A stretch of DNA of 64,000 nt from Pseudomonas sp. P7548 (GCF_013386585.1 NZ_JACARO010000018.1:62001-126000); one strand, 5' to 3'; shown: positions 20,429 to 30,043, counted from the stretch's first letter. Notes: generated by a model not told the origin, from the letters alone. Numbers and translations are program-made.

Positions 20429-21829
20429 ATGTCAGAAGTAGCCCTCGCCACAGCCCCGCTGACCGCTCCACCGGTTATTCGGGCTCTGCTCGCAAAGCTC
20501 GCCATCAGCTACACGGAAGTTGCCGAACAACCTGGCCTGAATCCCGCACGAAAGGTCCAGGCGGTGCTGCTGGAAGATGCCGTGGGCGCACTCATGGTGC
20601 TGTTCCCCCAGAGCCAGTTGCTCGACCTCAACCGCCTCGCCGAGCTCACTGGGCGCCGCCTCACCGCCGTCGCGCCGGAGCGTGTCGAACGCATGCTGGG
20701 CAAACATGACCTGAGCCTGCTGCCGGGCCTGCCGGCACTGACCACCTCGCCGTGCCTGTACGAAGGCAGCCTGCTCAACGAGCCCAGCCTGCTGGTGCAT
20801 TCGGGTGAAGCCGGCCTGCTGCTGGAAATCTCCAGCGACGACTTTAAGACCATGCTCACCAAGGCCAGCGCCGGCCACTTCGGCGAGCCGCTGAGCAATA
20901 TCCGCCCCAACCTCGACCGCCCTAACGATGACCGCGAGGAAATCACCCAGGCGATGCAGGCGTTCACCGCCCGCCGCATCCAGCAGCGCCTGGAAGCGAC
21001 CATCGAGATTCCACCGCTGGCCGACACCGCGCAGAAGATCATCAAGCTGCGGGTCGACCCCAACGCCACCATTGATGACATCACCAGCGTGGTCGAGACT
21101 GACCCCGCGCTGGCCGCACAAGTGGTGAGCTGGGCGGCGTCGCCGTACTACGCCTCGCCGGGCAAGATCCGCTCCGTGGAAGACGCCATCGTGCGCGTGC
21201 TGGGCTTCGACCTGGTGATCAACCTGGCACTCGGCCTGGCCCTGGGCAAGACCCTCAGCCTGCCCAAGGACCACCCACACCAGTCCACGCCCTACTGGCA
21301 CCAGTCCATCTACACCGCCGCCGTGATCGAAGGCCTGACCCGTGCCATGCCGCGCGCCCAGCGCCCGGAAGCCGGCCTGACTTACCTCGCCGGCCTGCTG
21401 CACAACTTCGGTTACCTGTTGCTGGCCCACGTGTTCCCGCCGCACTTCTCGCTGATCTGCCGTCACTTGGAGGTCAACCCGCACCTGTGCCACAGCTATG
21501 TGGAGCAGCACCTGCTCGGCATCAGCCGCGAGCAGATTGGCGCGTGGCTGATGCGCTACTGGGACATGCCGGACGAGTTGTCCACAGCCCTGCGCTTCCA
21601 GCACGACCCAACCTACGACGGCCAATACGCCGAGTACCCGAACCTGGTGTGCCTGGCGGTGCGCCTCCTGCGCAGCCGTGGAATTGGCTCTGGCCCGGAT
21701 GAGGCCATTCCGGACGCGCTGCTTGAGCGTCTGGGGCTGACCCGAGACAAGGCTGAGGAAGTGGTGGGCAAGGTGCTGGATGCCGAAGTGCTGTTGCGTG
21801 AGCTGGCGTCCCAGTTCAGTCAGGGCTGA
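20429..21829 (+). CDS. YbaK-like domain fused to an HDOD domain
   Basis: 466 aa. The N-terminal 150 residues resemble the YbaK/ProX tRNA-editing domain ('VLLEDAVGALMVLFPQSQLLDLNRLAEL', 'APERVERMLG', 'SPCLYEGSLLNEPSLLVHSGEAG'). The C-terminal part (about 200-420) is an HDOD module ('VETDPALAAQVVSWAAS', 'AIVRVLGFDLVINLALGLALG', 'YLAGLLHNFGYLLL'), common in signalling proteins but lacking HD phosphodiesterase residues. The YbaK catalytic lysine appears to be replaced (VQAVLL where YbaK has VKTLLL). ATG at 20429 is chosen over an upstream TTG. Probably regulatory; exact role unknown. Confidence 0.82.
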   Translation: MSEVALATAPLTAPPVIRALLAKLAISYTEVAEQPGLNPARKVQAVLLEDAVGALMVLFPQSQLLDLNRLAELTGRRLTAVAPERVERMLGKHDLSLLPGLPALTTSPCLYEGSLLNEPSLLVHSGEAGLLLEISSDDFKTMLTKASAGHFGEPLSNIRPNLDRPNDDREEITQAMQAFTARRIQQRLEATIEIPPLADTAQKIIKLRVDPNATIDDITSVVETDPALAAQVVSWAASPYYASPGKIRSVEDAIVRVLGFDLVINLALGLALGKTLSLPKDHPHQSTPYWHQSIYTAAVIEGLTRAMPRAQRPEAGLTYLAGLLHNFGYLLLAHVFPPHFSLICRHLEVNPHLCHSYVEQHLLGISREQIGAWLMRYWDMPDELSTALRFQHDPTYDGQYAEYPNLVCLAVRLLRSRGIGSGPDEAIPDALLERLGLTRDKAEEVVGKVLDAEVLLRELASQFSQG

Positions 21830-21849
21830 CTCTTTAGCCAGTCAGACCG

Positions 21850-21935
21850 CTATCGCAGGCAAGCCAGCTCCCACAGTTGACCGAGTACATTCTTTGGAAT
21901 GCGGTTGAATGTGGGAGCTGGCTTGCCTGCGATGA
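21850..21935. repeat. REP pair between the HDOD gene and the SCP2-like gene
   Basis: Here the arms are inverted in order: CGCAGGCAAGCCAGCTCCCAC comes first and GTGGGAGCTGGCTTGCCTGCG second, about 36 bases apart, between convergent genes. Confidence 0.87.
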
Positions 21936-21961
21936 ATCCCACTCGGTTTACCTGAAAAACC

Positions 21962-22336
21962 CTACTTCTTTTTCTTCGGCTTCAAATACTTGGTCAACCC
22001 CTGGAACCAGATCACCAGCGCCGGGTTGCCCTTGATCTGGATCGTCTTGTCCTGAATCCCCGTCATGAACGCCAGTTGCTTGTTCTTCGCCTGCATCGTG
22101 GCGAAGCCGAAGGCGGCGTCCTTGAACGCGATGGCGAACGCCGGCGAGGGGTGAACACCCGAGCGGCTGGTAATGCGCTGGTCTTTGACGATGAAGTGAC
22201 GGGCAACCTTGCCGTCGAGGGTCTGCAACTGGAACGCCAGGTCTTTGTCACCCAACTGTTGCTGAAAGGCGGGATTGGTGCGGCTGGCTTTGCCCATCAT
22301 CAGGCCCAGCACCCACAGGAGAAGACGAAATTTCAT
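21962..22336 (-). CDS. SCP2 (sterol carrier)-like small protein
   Basis: 124 aa. After a short hydrophobic start ('MKFRLLLWVLGLMMG') comes an SCP2-like lipid-binding fold pattern: 'FQLQTLDGKVARHFIVKDQRI', 'PAFAIAFKDAAFGFATM' and 'IQIKGNPALVIWFQGL', with a lysine tail. The ligand is unknown. ATG at 22336 has a GAGG site upstream; a longer frame is less likely. From memory P. putida has a homolog between its HDOD-type gene and hupA, so this marks the left junction of the type VI locus. Confidence 0.72.
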   Translation of the reverse strand: MKFRLLLWVLGLMMGKASRTNPAFQQQLGDKDLAFQLQTLDGKVARHFIVKDQRITSRSGVHPSPAFAIAFKDAAFGFATMQAKNKQLAFMTGIQDKTIQIKGNPALVIWFQGLTKYLKPKKKK

Positions 22337-22396
22337 GCACACGGCCTCGGTGTAATTATTGAGTGGCCGCAGCAGTGTAACGATTTGTCTGGGGAA

Positions 22397-22435
22397 CGCC
22401 ACCGATCTCGCGCTTTAGCAGGAGATCGGTTGGCG
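22397..22435. terminator. Stem-loop at the tagQ / SCP2-gene border
   Basis: CGCCACCGATCTC and GAGATCGGTTGGCG pair (one bulge) around an 11-base loop. It lies downstream of tagQ and upstream of the SCP2-like gene, both on the minus strand, and could end the left arm of the type VI operon. The following T tract is poor. Confidence 0.45.
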
Positions 22436-22460
22436 TTTAACGCTTATAGCAACATGTTAC

Positions 22461-23384
22461 TTAGACGTTAGGGCAAGGCACCGGCGCCCAGTCAGCCAGG
22501 TTCGGATCGCGGCAAGTGCCTTCGATCTGCGCTTTACCGGCGCTGGCCACTTGCTTGCTTTCAGCTTGCTTGGCCTGCACGGTCTGGATGCTCTTCTCGG
22601 TGGTCACCGCTTCTTTCGGCACGGTAGGCAGCACTGGCTTCTTCGCAGGCTTCACGGCTTTCTTGCCCTTGGTCGGCGCAACCGGCGGCGTGGTGTCGGC
22701 TTGGGCCACAGTCACCACGTCGGTACGCTGCACACCCACTTGCTGCAGGTCTTTCTCGTAGGCCTGGGTGTAGTTGTTCAGGTCTTCGCTGGCTTTACCG
22801 TTGACCGCAACGATCAGGTCATTGGATTCTTTCAGGCCCGCGACGATTTCCGCCAGGCGCTTGCGGCCTTCGGTGTCGTTGACGGTCTTGGCCTTGCGGT
22901 CGTTAACCAGCTTGGTAAACGCACTCTGGTAGCACTGCTGCGACGCACGGGCGTAGGCGGTGCTGCGGTCAATGTCCGAGGCGCTCTTGTTGAAGTCGGT
23001 GGAGTAAGACGCGATGCGCTGGTTGTCATCGCTGATCTGCTTCTGACGCTCGGTGTAGTAACCGGCAGCACCGCCGGCCAAGGCGCCACCTGCCGCACCG
23101 ATGGCAGCGTTGCGGCCGCGCTTGTCGGAGTCGCCGGTCAGGGCACCCAACAATGCACCACCCGCCGCACCCAGGGCCGCGCCGGTGACGACCGACTTGG
23201 TCATGTCCGAATCGGTGGCACGCAGGTGCTGCACCGGCTCGTAGCAGTTGGGGTAGTACTCGACCTTGGTGCTCGACGCGACTTTGGAGGTCGGCGACGT
23301 GGCGCAACCGGTCAGCACAGTGCTGAAGCCGGCTGCGATCAGCAGCAAGTGACGCTTGGAAACCGCCTTACGGGAAAAAAGCAT
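22461..23384 (-). CDS. tagQ: Outer-membrane lipoprotein TagQ of the T6SS phosphorylation pathway
   Basis: 307 aa. A lipoprotein signal ends at 'STVLTGCATS' (lipobox LTGC). A glycine-zipper segment follows ('GAALGAAGGALLGALTG', 'GAAGGALAGGAAGYY'), then a coiled, charged region and a Lys/Pro-rich stretch. In P. aeruginosa TagQ anchors TagR at the outer membrane as the first part of the TagQRST sensor upstream of PpkA. Assignment rests on gene order tagQ-tagR-tagS-tagT-ppkA and the lipoprotein features. The start is MLFSRKAV; an upstream in-frame ATG would put charged residues before the signal. Confidence 0.83.
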   Translation of the reverse strand: MLFSRKAVSKRHLLLIAAGFSTVLTGCATSPTSKVASSTKVEYYPNCYEPVQHLRATDSDMTKSVVTGAALGAAGGALLGALTGDSDKRGRNAAIGAAGGALAGGAAGYYTERQKQISDDNQRIASYSTDFNKSASDIDRSTAYARASQQCYQSAFTKLVNDRKAKTVNDTEGRKRLAEIVAGLKESNDLIVAVNGKASEDLNNYTQAYEKDLQQVGVQRTDVVTVAQADTTPPVAPTKGKKAVKPAKKPVLPTVPKEAVTTEKSIQTVQAKQAESKQVASAGKAQIEGTCRDPNLADWAPVPCPNV

Positions 23385-23468
23385 AGGTGTGTTCTCTTTT
23401 AAGTTTGACTTGCCCAGCACGGCCCACCGCCGCCTGAGTCCCTTCCAAGCTCGCCATACAGCCAGCGA

Positions 23469-25178
23469 TCATCGCTGTCCGCTCGCTGCGAGCAATTCCT
23501 TCAAGATCGTTGCCGGGTCGGCCCGCTGTTGCTTGCGGTAATTGCCGACATGGCGAACGAACAGTGTTGCGCGCGTCACCAGGCTCTTGCCGAGCACTGG
23601 CTTGCGATCCAACTCTTCCTTGATCCGTTGAAACTGCGCCTGGATCACCGCATCGGTGTAACGCGTGCCGGTGGCCAGGTTGTCGATGTAGATCGCCACT
23701 GCGCCATCCAGCGCGCTGCGGCCGTTGTCGATGGCCGTGGCAAACAGCTGCGCGCTGGCCTCGTCCTTGTTGTCCAGGGCCTGCTGGCGACTCTTCTGCA
23801 GGTTGGCCAGGCGAATGTTGTAGTTGCTGATGGTCTCGGCCACCAACGCGGCCGACTGGATCAGGTTGCCCGCCGCTTCTTCGCGCTGCTGGGCGATCAG
23901 CGAGACGTTGCGCTTGAGCTCTTCGTTGACCAGCCCCAGCTCGGCTTGCAGCTTGGGGTCGACGCTGGCGGCGATGATGCTGTCCAGGCGCTTGGTCGGG
24001 TCCTGGGCGTCGTCGATGGCGTCGGTCAGCGAGGCCAGGCGGCCCTCTTTCTGCCACTGGGCAAACAGCTCCTTGTAACGCGAACGGGGCGCCGACAGCG
24101 CGCCAATCGCCACACGAAACCCTGTGGTCTCGTTGCTTTGCTCGGTGCCATCGGCGGCAAACAGCGGGTACTCGCGGCGCATGCCGGTGAACAGCGTGCC
24201 CTCGCCTTCCAGGTAGTTGCCGCCCTTGACCACAAAGCCGCCGTAGGTGCCCTGGCGGCGACCGGCGTGGACCAGCTGGAAGGATTCCTGGACCATTTCT
24301 GCGGCGTTGCCGATCACATCAAACATACCGATGGGGTTGGGCAACTTGGTGCCGATGGGCATCAGGCGAGCAGCCTGGCCGGTGCCACCGGCAACCTGGT
24401 TGAACACCGCGTAATCGGCCAGCGGGCCGTCGCTGTCGCTGCCCTCGGCGCGACGAGGAAACAGGCGCCCTTCCAGGTCCTGGCGGCTCACCGCCTGGCC
24501 ACCGCGTGCGGCGAACTCCCACTCCACTTCGGTGGGCAGGCGCACAAAGCCCAGGCCGCCGTCTTCGGCCGAAGATCCGCGCCCGCTCACGGGCAGCAGG
24601 TCGCGGTGGTATTTCATCAGCCAGGCGCTGTACACCGCCGAGAAGCGCTCGGCCTCGAAGCGCGACAGTTTCACCTTGGGCAAACGCGCCGCCATGCCCG
24701 TCGGTGCATCGCACGCCGGGGCCGGCTCGCCGCTGGCCAGGGACTGCGCCTGGGACATCACTTGCGCGTACTGGCGTGTGGTCACTTCGTACTTGCCGAT
24801 GAAGTACAGCATCGGCTTGAGCGGGGTCTTGGCGTCGGTCTTGGGCATCAACGGCGCGATGACCTTATTCCAGTCCTTGGGCAGGTCCTTGAGGGTGAAT
24901 TGGCCGTTGATGAAGTCTCGGCGGTAGCCGGAAATGAACGACTGCTGATAACCCGCCTCGCCTTCGGCAAAGGGGTAGCCGAGGCTGATCTCGCGGTCAT
25001 CCAGGGTGCCCTGGGCCAGCACGTAGGCGTAGCGGAACAGCATGTTGCCGTCGCACGGCAGCGGCAGGCTCACATCGCCTTCCAACGGCTTGGGGTTGTC
25101 CAGCTTGTCGCTCGCCTCATCGGCCCAGGCCATCGAGGCCAGGCTCAGCGCCACGCAGGCGCCCAGTAACTTATACAT
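23469..25178 (-). CDS. tagR: Periplasmic sensor TagR (SUMF1/formylglycine-generating enzyme-like domain)
   Basis: 569 aa. The signal peptide is 'MYKLLGACVALSLASMAWA'. Residues about 120-350 form an FGE/SUMF1-like domain ('YFIGKYEVTTRQYAQVM', 'RLPTEVEWEFAARGG', 'IGMFDVIGNAAEMVQESF', 'VVKGGNYLEGEG', 'NETTGFRVAIG'). The C-terminal 200 residues are helical and coiled. TagR acts above PpkA in P. aeruginosa and is needed for kinase activation. The ATG at 25178 overlaps the end of tagS by 8 bases, and an extended frame upstream is rejected. Confidence 0.9.
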   Translation of the reverse strand: MYKLLGACVALSLASMAWADEASDKLDNPKPLEGDVSLPLPCDGNMLFRYAYVLAQGTLDDREISLGYPFAEGEAGYQQSFISGYRRDFINGQFTLKDLPKDWNKVIAPLMPKTDAKTPLKPMLYFIGKYEVTTRQYAQVMSQAQSLASGEPAPACDAPTGMAARLPKVKLSRFEAERFSAVYSAWLMKYHRDLLPVSGRGSSAEDGGLGFVRLPTEVEWEFAARGGQAVSRQDLEGRLFPRRAEGSDSDGPLADYAVFNQVAGGTGQAARLMPIGTKLPNPIGMFDVIGNAAEMVQESFQLVHAGRRQGTYGGFVVKGGNYLEGEGTLFTGMRREYPLFAADGTEQSNETTGFRVAIGALSAPRSRYKELFAQWQKEGRLASLTDAIDDAQDPTKRLDSIIAASVDPKLQAELGLVNEELKRNVSLIAQQREEAAGNLIQSAALVAETISNYNIRLANLQKSRQQALDNKDEASAQLFATAIDNGRSALDGAVAIYIDNLATGTRYTDAVIQAQFQRIKEELDRKPVLGKSLVTRATLFVRHVGNYRKQQRADPATILKELLAASGQR

Positions 25179-26355
25179 CTCTGATTCCTTCAGAAGCCTG
25201 GATACGCGCCACTCGCCAACCCCCACAGGCTGCCGCCACGGCGCTTACGCCCAGGACAGCAACCAGGGCCAGGCCGTAGTGACGCGCCAGCAGATGGCTG
25301 GCGTATTCGCCCGGCACCTGCACAAAGAGTTGATTCAAACCCGCCTCAGCCACGCCATACAGCGCAGCACTGAGCACGGCGGCGGCACTTGCGCTGTACA
25401 GCGCCTGCACCACCACAAACAGCAACAGCCCACCGGTGGAAAACCCCAACAGGCGCAACACCGACAATTCCCGACGCTTGCGCGCCACGGCGGCCAACGC
25501 CCCGGCGAAGATCGCCGCAAACGCCCCCACCCACGCCACCCCGGCAATCACCCAGAACACAATCGACAGGTTGCGGCTCAACGACTGCACCTGCGCGATG
25601 GTCTGGGCCTGGGTCGAGACCAACAGGTTCTGCCCGGCGAAAAACACTCGCAGCCGCTCCACATCCGCCAGGTTACGGGCGTACAAGCGAAACGCCGGAT
25701 ACACCCGCTGCTCACCCACACCCGCCGCTTCACCGTCCCAGCCCAACGCCGGCACTGCTCGGCCATCGCGATAATCTTCCGCCGATTCCAGCAAGCCCAG
25801 GTCGGCAAACAAACCGTCACGGGCAAAGGCTTCCAGCGGCAACACCGCCAGCACCTGCAAGCGTGTGCGCCGGGCCTCGACACGCCCCGCCACTTGCCGG
25901 GCAAAGCTTGCGTCCAACCAATCGCCAGGCCGCGCCGCCAGCTTTTCAGCGGCGGTGTGGCTCAGCACAATCTGCTCCAGCCCCATGGGCATCGGCAGGC
26001 CGTTCAATAGCGGATCACCCGAGGCCGTCGGCAGCATTTCCAGGGTCAAGGTGCCCACCTGTGCCGTCGCCGCAATCTGCCGGGTGCGCGGTACGGCAAA
26101 CGCCACATCGCTGCGCTCGCCAAGCTGCTGGATAAAAGCGCTGCTGAATCGACCACCGCCCAGCGGAATAATTTCACGGGTGGCGGGGTCGGTCTCCAAA
26201 CGTTCGGTCAAACTGCTAACCAGTCCAAATTTCAGGCCGAATAACACCAGCAGCGGCGCGATCACCGCCACCAGCGCCAGCACTGAACAAGCCGACAGCC
26301 AGGCGTCGTTGCGATAGTCCTGCCAGGCCAGCGACGCCACCAAACCGATACGCAT
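25171..26355 (-). CDS. tagS: ABC-type permease TagS (FtsX/MacB-like)
   Basis: 394 aa. An N-terminal membrane segment ('SVLALVAVIAPLLVLFGLKFG'), a large periplasmic domain (about 50-260) and three C-terminal membrane segments give the MacB/LolC/FtsX topology. The FtsX block is 'WVGAFAAIFAGALAAVARKRRELSVLRLLGFS'. With TagT it forms an inner-membrane ABC complex that, in P. aeruginosa, is needed to trigger PpkA; no transported substrate is established. Its ATG overlaps the tagT TGA (TGATG), so the pair is translationally coupled. Confidence 0.88.
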   Translation of the reverse strand: MRIGLVASLAWQDYRNDAWLSACSVLALVAVIAPLLVLFGLKFGLVSSLTERLETDPATREIIPLGGGRFSSAFIQQLGERSDVAFAVPRTRQIAATAQVGTLTLEMLPTASGDPLLNGLPMPMGLEQIVLSHTAAEKLAARPGDWLDASFARQVAGRVEARRTRLQVLAVLPLEAFARDGLFADLGLLESAEDYRDGRAVPALGWDGEAAGVGEQRVYPAFRLYARNLADVERLRVFFAGQNLLVSTQAQTIAQVQSLSRNLSIVFWVIAGVAWVGAFAAIFAGALAAVARKRRELSVLRLLGFSTGGLLLFVVVQALYSASAAAVLSAALYGVAEAGLNQLFVQVPGEYASHLLARHYGLALVAVLGVSAVAAACGGWRVARIQASEGIRDV

Positions 26356-27059
26356 CAGTACGCCTCCCCGAGGGTGGCGGTGACGCCGCCGTCGGTATCA
26401 CGACGGCAACTGATGCGCCTTACCTGCAAGCCACTGGCACGGGCCAGAGGTTCGTCATGGGTGGCGATCACACAGGCGGCACGGTGCTCGCGGGCCTGGG
26501 CCAGCAACGCCTGCATCACCCGTTCGGCGTTCAGCGGGTCGAGGGAGGCGGTCGGCTCATCGGCCAACACCAATTGCGGCGCATGGGCCAGGGCGCGGGC
26601 ACAGCTCACGCGCTGGCGCTGACCCACCGACAAGGCGGCGGGCTTCTTGGCCAGTTGGTCGCTGATCTCCAACTGTTCGGCCAGGCGCATCACGCTGCCG
26701 TCATCCCTCAAACCCAGCAGTTGGCGGGACAACGCAATATTGCTGCGCACATCGAGAAAGCCCAGCAAGCCACCGGTTTGCAGCACATACCCCAAGTGCT
26801 GGCTGCGCAGGGCGGCCAGCGTGGTTTGCTGATCACCGCGCCACAGCCCGGCGATGTCGTGCTGATGGAATTCAAACTGCCCGACCTGATCGGGCGCCAA
26901 CACCAGCGCCAGCAGGTCCAGCAAGGTGCTCTTGCCGCAACCGCTGGGCCCGACGATTGCCACTTGCTCACCCGCACGCAGCGCCAGCGCCGGGATTACC
27001 AGGCTATAGCGCTGGCTACCGACGCCCCGGCTCTTGTGCACCGCGCTCAGGTTCAACAT
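26355..27059 (-). CDS. tagT: ABC transporter ATP-binding protein TagT
   Basis: 234 aa. Walker A 'GPSGCGKSTLLDLLAL', Q-loop region 'LGYVLQTGGLLGFLDV', signature 'LSVGQRQRVSCARALA' and Walker B 'LVLADEPTASLDPLN' with a following 'ATHDEP' histidine are all intact, in the LolD/MacB style. It partners TagS. The ATG at 27059 overlaps the ppkA TGA; a GTG one codon upstream is also possible. Confidence 0.9.
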   Translation of the reverse strand: MLNLSAVHKSRGVGSQRYSLVIPALALRAGEQVAIVGPSGCGKSTLLDLLALVLAPDQVGQFEFHQHDIAGLWRGDQQTTLAALRSQHLGYVLQTGGLLGFLDVRSNIALSRQLLGLRDDGSVMRLAEQLEISDQLAKKPAALSVGQRQRVSCARALAHAPQLVLADEPTASLDPLNAERVMQALLAQAREHRAACVIATHDEPLARASGLQVRRISCRRDTDGGVTATLGEAY

Positions 27060-30043
27060 CACGGCAACGTCGACAGCGGCACGCGGTACAACGCATCGCC
27101 CGGCTCGGCATCGCCGAAACGGACCCAGTTGGTCACGTCATTGTGGAAGGTTTCGTAGAGGCGGATTTTCGAATCCAGCTCGTCGATAAAGTCTTCCTGC
27201 TCGGCCACGCTCAACGACAACCACAGGTCCTGGGTCATGTTCAGCGACTTACTGCGGTACGGCAGGCCTTCCAGGTATTCGCCCAGAATGCCGCCGTCGG
27301 CCAGGTTGCCGCCTTTGCGCAAAGCTTGCGGGTCGCGGCTCATGTAGGCCGAAGCGCTGGCGATTTCCTGGAAGAAATCCTTGGGGGAGGTCTGGGTCTT
27401 GCGTGCGGCATCGACGATCAGTTTCAGCGACTGCTGCAGGTCGTTGAGCTGCAACTTGGTCAACATCACGCACACCTGGAACGCCGGCAGCGCCGGGTTG
27501 GTGAGGTCGCGGTCGGCGGTCCAGGCGCTGACCAGCTGCGGCGCCTGGCTTGCGCTCTTGCGACCGAGGAAGTCCATATGCATCGCATAGCCCACCGCCG
27601 CCGACTTGTCCGCCAGGCTCGGTGCACTGCTCAGCAACGGCACCGGTTGCGGCGTGTTGCTGCGCACCTGGTGCACGAGGTTGGCGAACACGCTGCCGAT
27701 CTCGTCCACCCGCTCACCCAGCTTATGCACGTCGCCACCCGGCACCGGCGTGTACAGGTCGCCGATCTGCGGGTTGGCGTCTGCCGTGAGGATGCGGTAC
27801 TGGCTCTCGGCGCCGGCGTGGGTTTTCTTGCCGGCATCGGTGCGCAGGTGCAGGGCGTAGATCTTGATCTGCTTGCCCAGCGCCGCCTGGCGCACCTCGG
27901 CCTCGTTCATCTGGGTGGCGGCAAACGGGTCGTTCTTGCGCAGCGCACCCGCATCGGTCACCAAGAGGATGATGCGCCCGCCGTAGCCAGACCAGTCCAT
28001 GCCATCCACCGCCTGCATCACACCGGCGAAGGCATCTTCGTTGAAGGAATGGCTGGACACGGTCGACGCCTTGACCTGGCGCGCCATGTCGAGGAAGCGT
28101 TGCGGGTCGCGGCCCTGGTCGAGGGTGATCAAGGTCTTGGCCACATACTCCAGGCCCGGGGTTTTCTTGATGCTGTTACGGAACCCCACCAAGCCAAAAC
28201 TCACGCTGTCCAGCTCGCCGCGCTCGGCAATACGGGTTTGCAGCTCGTGCACCACGTCGCGCACCTGGTCGATATAGGGCTGCATCGACACGGTGGTGTC
28301 CACCACCAGCACCACGGCGGTCCGGAAGGCGTCGGCGTTGGCGCTGATCACCGGCGTGGCGGGCTTGGCCGCTGCGCCGCCGGGGTCGATGGACGCCACA
28401 TTGAGCAGCTGCACCGGCTGACCGTTTTCGTCGAAGCTCTCTTTGGAATCGAAGATCGGCAACAGGTAGAACTGGTTCTGCGGCACCGCGCTCGCCGTGG
28501 GTTCCAGGGCCAGCACCTGGCCGTTGTCGTCACGGTTTTTCTGCGCCTTGGCCAATACACCTTTGGCGGCTGCCGGGTCAGCCAACAGCTTTTCCACCTC
28601 AGCGGATTGGCGCAGGAACATCACCGGTGCCCGACCCGAGCGTTCGGTGAACTTGAGCACCAGGCTCTGCTTCCAGTCGCTGACTTGGGCCGCAGGCAGC
28701 CAGCCGTCGCTGCGCCCATCGGTGGCGGCACCGACGCGAACCCACGGGCTGCCGTCAACGTCTTTGCGCTGATAGACATACAACACGGAAAACGCCGGCA
28801 ACGCCTTGCCCGGCGCACTGCCGGCCTCTGCCGAAAGCTTGGCGCCGGGCTTACTCAGGACCCGCTGGAACAGGGTCTTCTTGCCCGCCATCAGCAACGG
28901 GCGCTGGCCGCCATCCACCTCGGCCACCGATGCAACGGGCGTAGGCGGTGGTGTGACCGTCGGCACCACGGCAGCCGGAGGCTTGGCGGCAGGGGTATCG
29001 CTGCCACTCAACCACCAGTAACTGGCGCCGCCAATGGCCAATGCAACCGCCACCGCAACGGCCGCCAGTGCCAACACCGGACCGCGACGCTGCTCACTGT
29101 GCTGGGTGGGCGGCACCACCGGTTGGCGCACCGGCTGGGGTTTGTCGGTGGGGATCTCGATGGACTCTGGTGTGATGCCAGCCAAGTCGAAACTGACTGG
29201 AGTCGGAACCGGTATCGGCAACGGCCGTACCAGCGTCGCTTCCGGCGAGTCTGCCGGCAGTTGATCCAGCGCACGCAGCAAGGCCGCCGCATCCGGAAAG
29301 CGTTCTGCCGGGTCCTTGGCCAACAGCTTGCGCAGCACGTCCTGATAACGGCCGTGGTGCACCGGCAACTCCGGCAGGGGTTCGGTCAGGTGTGCCAGCG
29401 CCGTGGAAAGCGCATCGGTGCCGGTGTACGGCAGCTTGCCCACCAGGATTTCGTAGAGCACCACGCCCAACGCGTAAAGGTCGGCGCGGCCATCGATCTC
29501 CTGGCCTCGCGCCTGCTCCGGGCTCATGTAGCTCGGCGTGCCCACGGCAAACCCGGCCTGGGTGAACTGGGTGCGATCGTCCAGAGACTTGGCGATACCG
29601 AAGTCCGACAACACCGCCGTGCCATCGGCGCGAAACAGGATGTTCGCCGGCTTCACGTCGCGATGCACCAGGCCCTGGGCATGGGCATAGCCCAGCGCCG
29701 AGGCAATCTGGCGGATCAGCGTCACGCCCTGCTCCGGGGTCATGCCGGCGGCAATGCGCTCCTTGAGCGTGCCATTGGGCAGGTATTCCATGGCCATGTA
29801 ATACAACTCACCGACATTGCCGATGTCATGGATGGTCACGGTGTGCGGGTGGGACAACCGCGCCAGGGTCTTGCCCTCGCGCAAAAAGCGTTCGCAGAAA
29901 GTCGGATCCGCCGCCAAGGCCGCCGCCATCACTTTCAGCGCCACCTTGCGCTCCAGCGAACGCTGGGTCGCCAGGTATACGCTGGCCATGGCGCCTTCGC
30001 CGATCTCGCCGTCGATGTCATACCCCGGAATCACGATGTTCAT
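27059..30043 (-). CDS. ppkA: T6SS serine/threonine kinase PpkA with von Willebrand A domain
   Basis: 994 aa. Hanks-type kinase at about 8-262: glycine loop 'GEIGEGAMASV', catalytic lysine K37, HRD at 127-129 ('HRDVKPAN'), DFG at 147-149. A Pro-rich linker and one membrane segment (about 321-345) follow, then an SH3-like periplasmic region (about 385-470) and a VWA domain (from about 573) with MIDAS 'DTTVSM', where Thr stands for the usual first Ser. In P. aeruginosa it phosphorylates Fha1 to start H1-T6SS firing. It overlaps pppA by 4 bases. Confidence 0.95.
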   Translation of the reverse strand: MNIVIPGYDIDGEIGEGAMASVYLATQRSLERKVALKVMAAALAADPTFCERFLREGKTLARLSHPHTVTIHDIGNVGELYYMAMEYLPNGTLKERIAAGMTPEQGVTLIRQIASALGYAHAQGLVHRDVKPANILFRADGTAVLSDFGIAKSLDDRTQFTQAGFAVGTPSYMSPEQARGQEIDGRADLYALGVVLYEILVGKLPYTGTDALSTALAHLTEPLPELPVHHGRYQDVLRKLLAKDPAERFPDAAALLRALDQLPADSPEATLVRPLPIPVPTPVSFDLAGITPESIEIPTDKPQPVRQPVVPPTQHSEQRRGPVLALAAVAVAVALAIGGASYWWLSGSDTPAAKPPAAVVPTVTPPPTPVASVAEVDGGQRPLLMAGKKTLFQRVLSKPGAKLSAEAGSAPGKALPAFSVLYVYQRKDVDGSPWVRVGAATDGRSDGWLPAAQVSDWKQSLVLKFTERSGRAPVMFLRQSAEVEKLLADPAAAKGVLAKAQKNRDDNGQVLALEPTASAVPQNQFYLLPIFDSKESFDENGQPVQLLNVASIDPGGAAAKPATPVISANADAFRTAVVLVVDTTVSMQPYIDQVRDVVHELQTRIAERGELDSVSFGLVGFRNSIKKTPGLEYVAKTLITLDQGRDPQRFLDMARQVKASTVSSHSFNEDAFAGVMQAVDGMDWSGYGGRIILLVTDAGALRKNDPFAATQMNEAEVRQAALGKQIKIYALHLRTDAGKKTHAGAESQYRILTADANPQIGDLYTPVPGGDVHKLGERVDEIGSVFANLVHQVRSNTPQPVPLLSSAPSLADKSAAVGYAMHMDFLGRKSASQAPQLVSAWTADRDLTNPALPAFQVCVMLTKLQLNDLQQSLKLIVDAARKTQTSPKDFFQEIASASAYMSRDPQALRKGGNLADGGILGEYLEGLPYRSKSLNMTQDLWLSLSVAEQEDFIDELDSKIRLYETFHNDVTNWVRFGDAEPGDALYRVPLSTLP

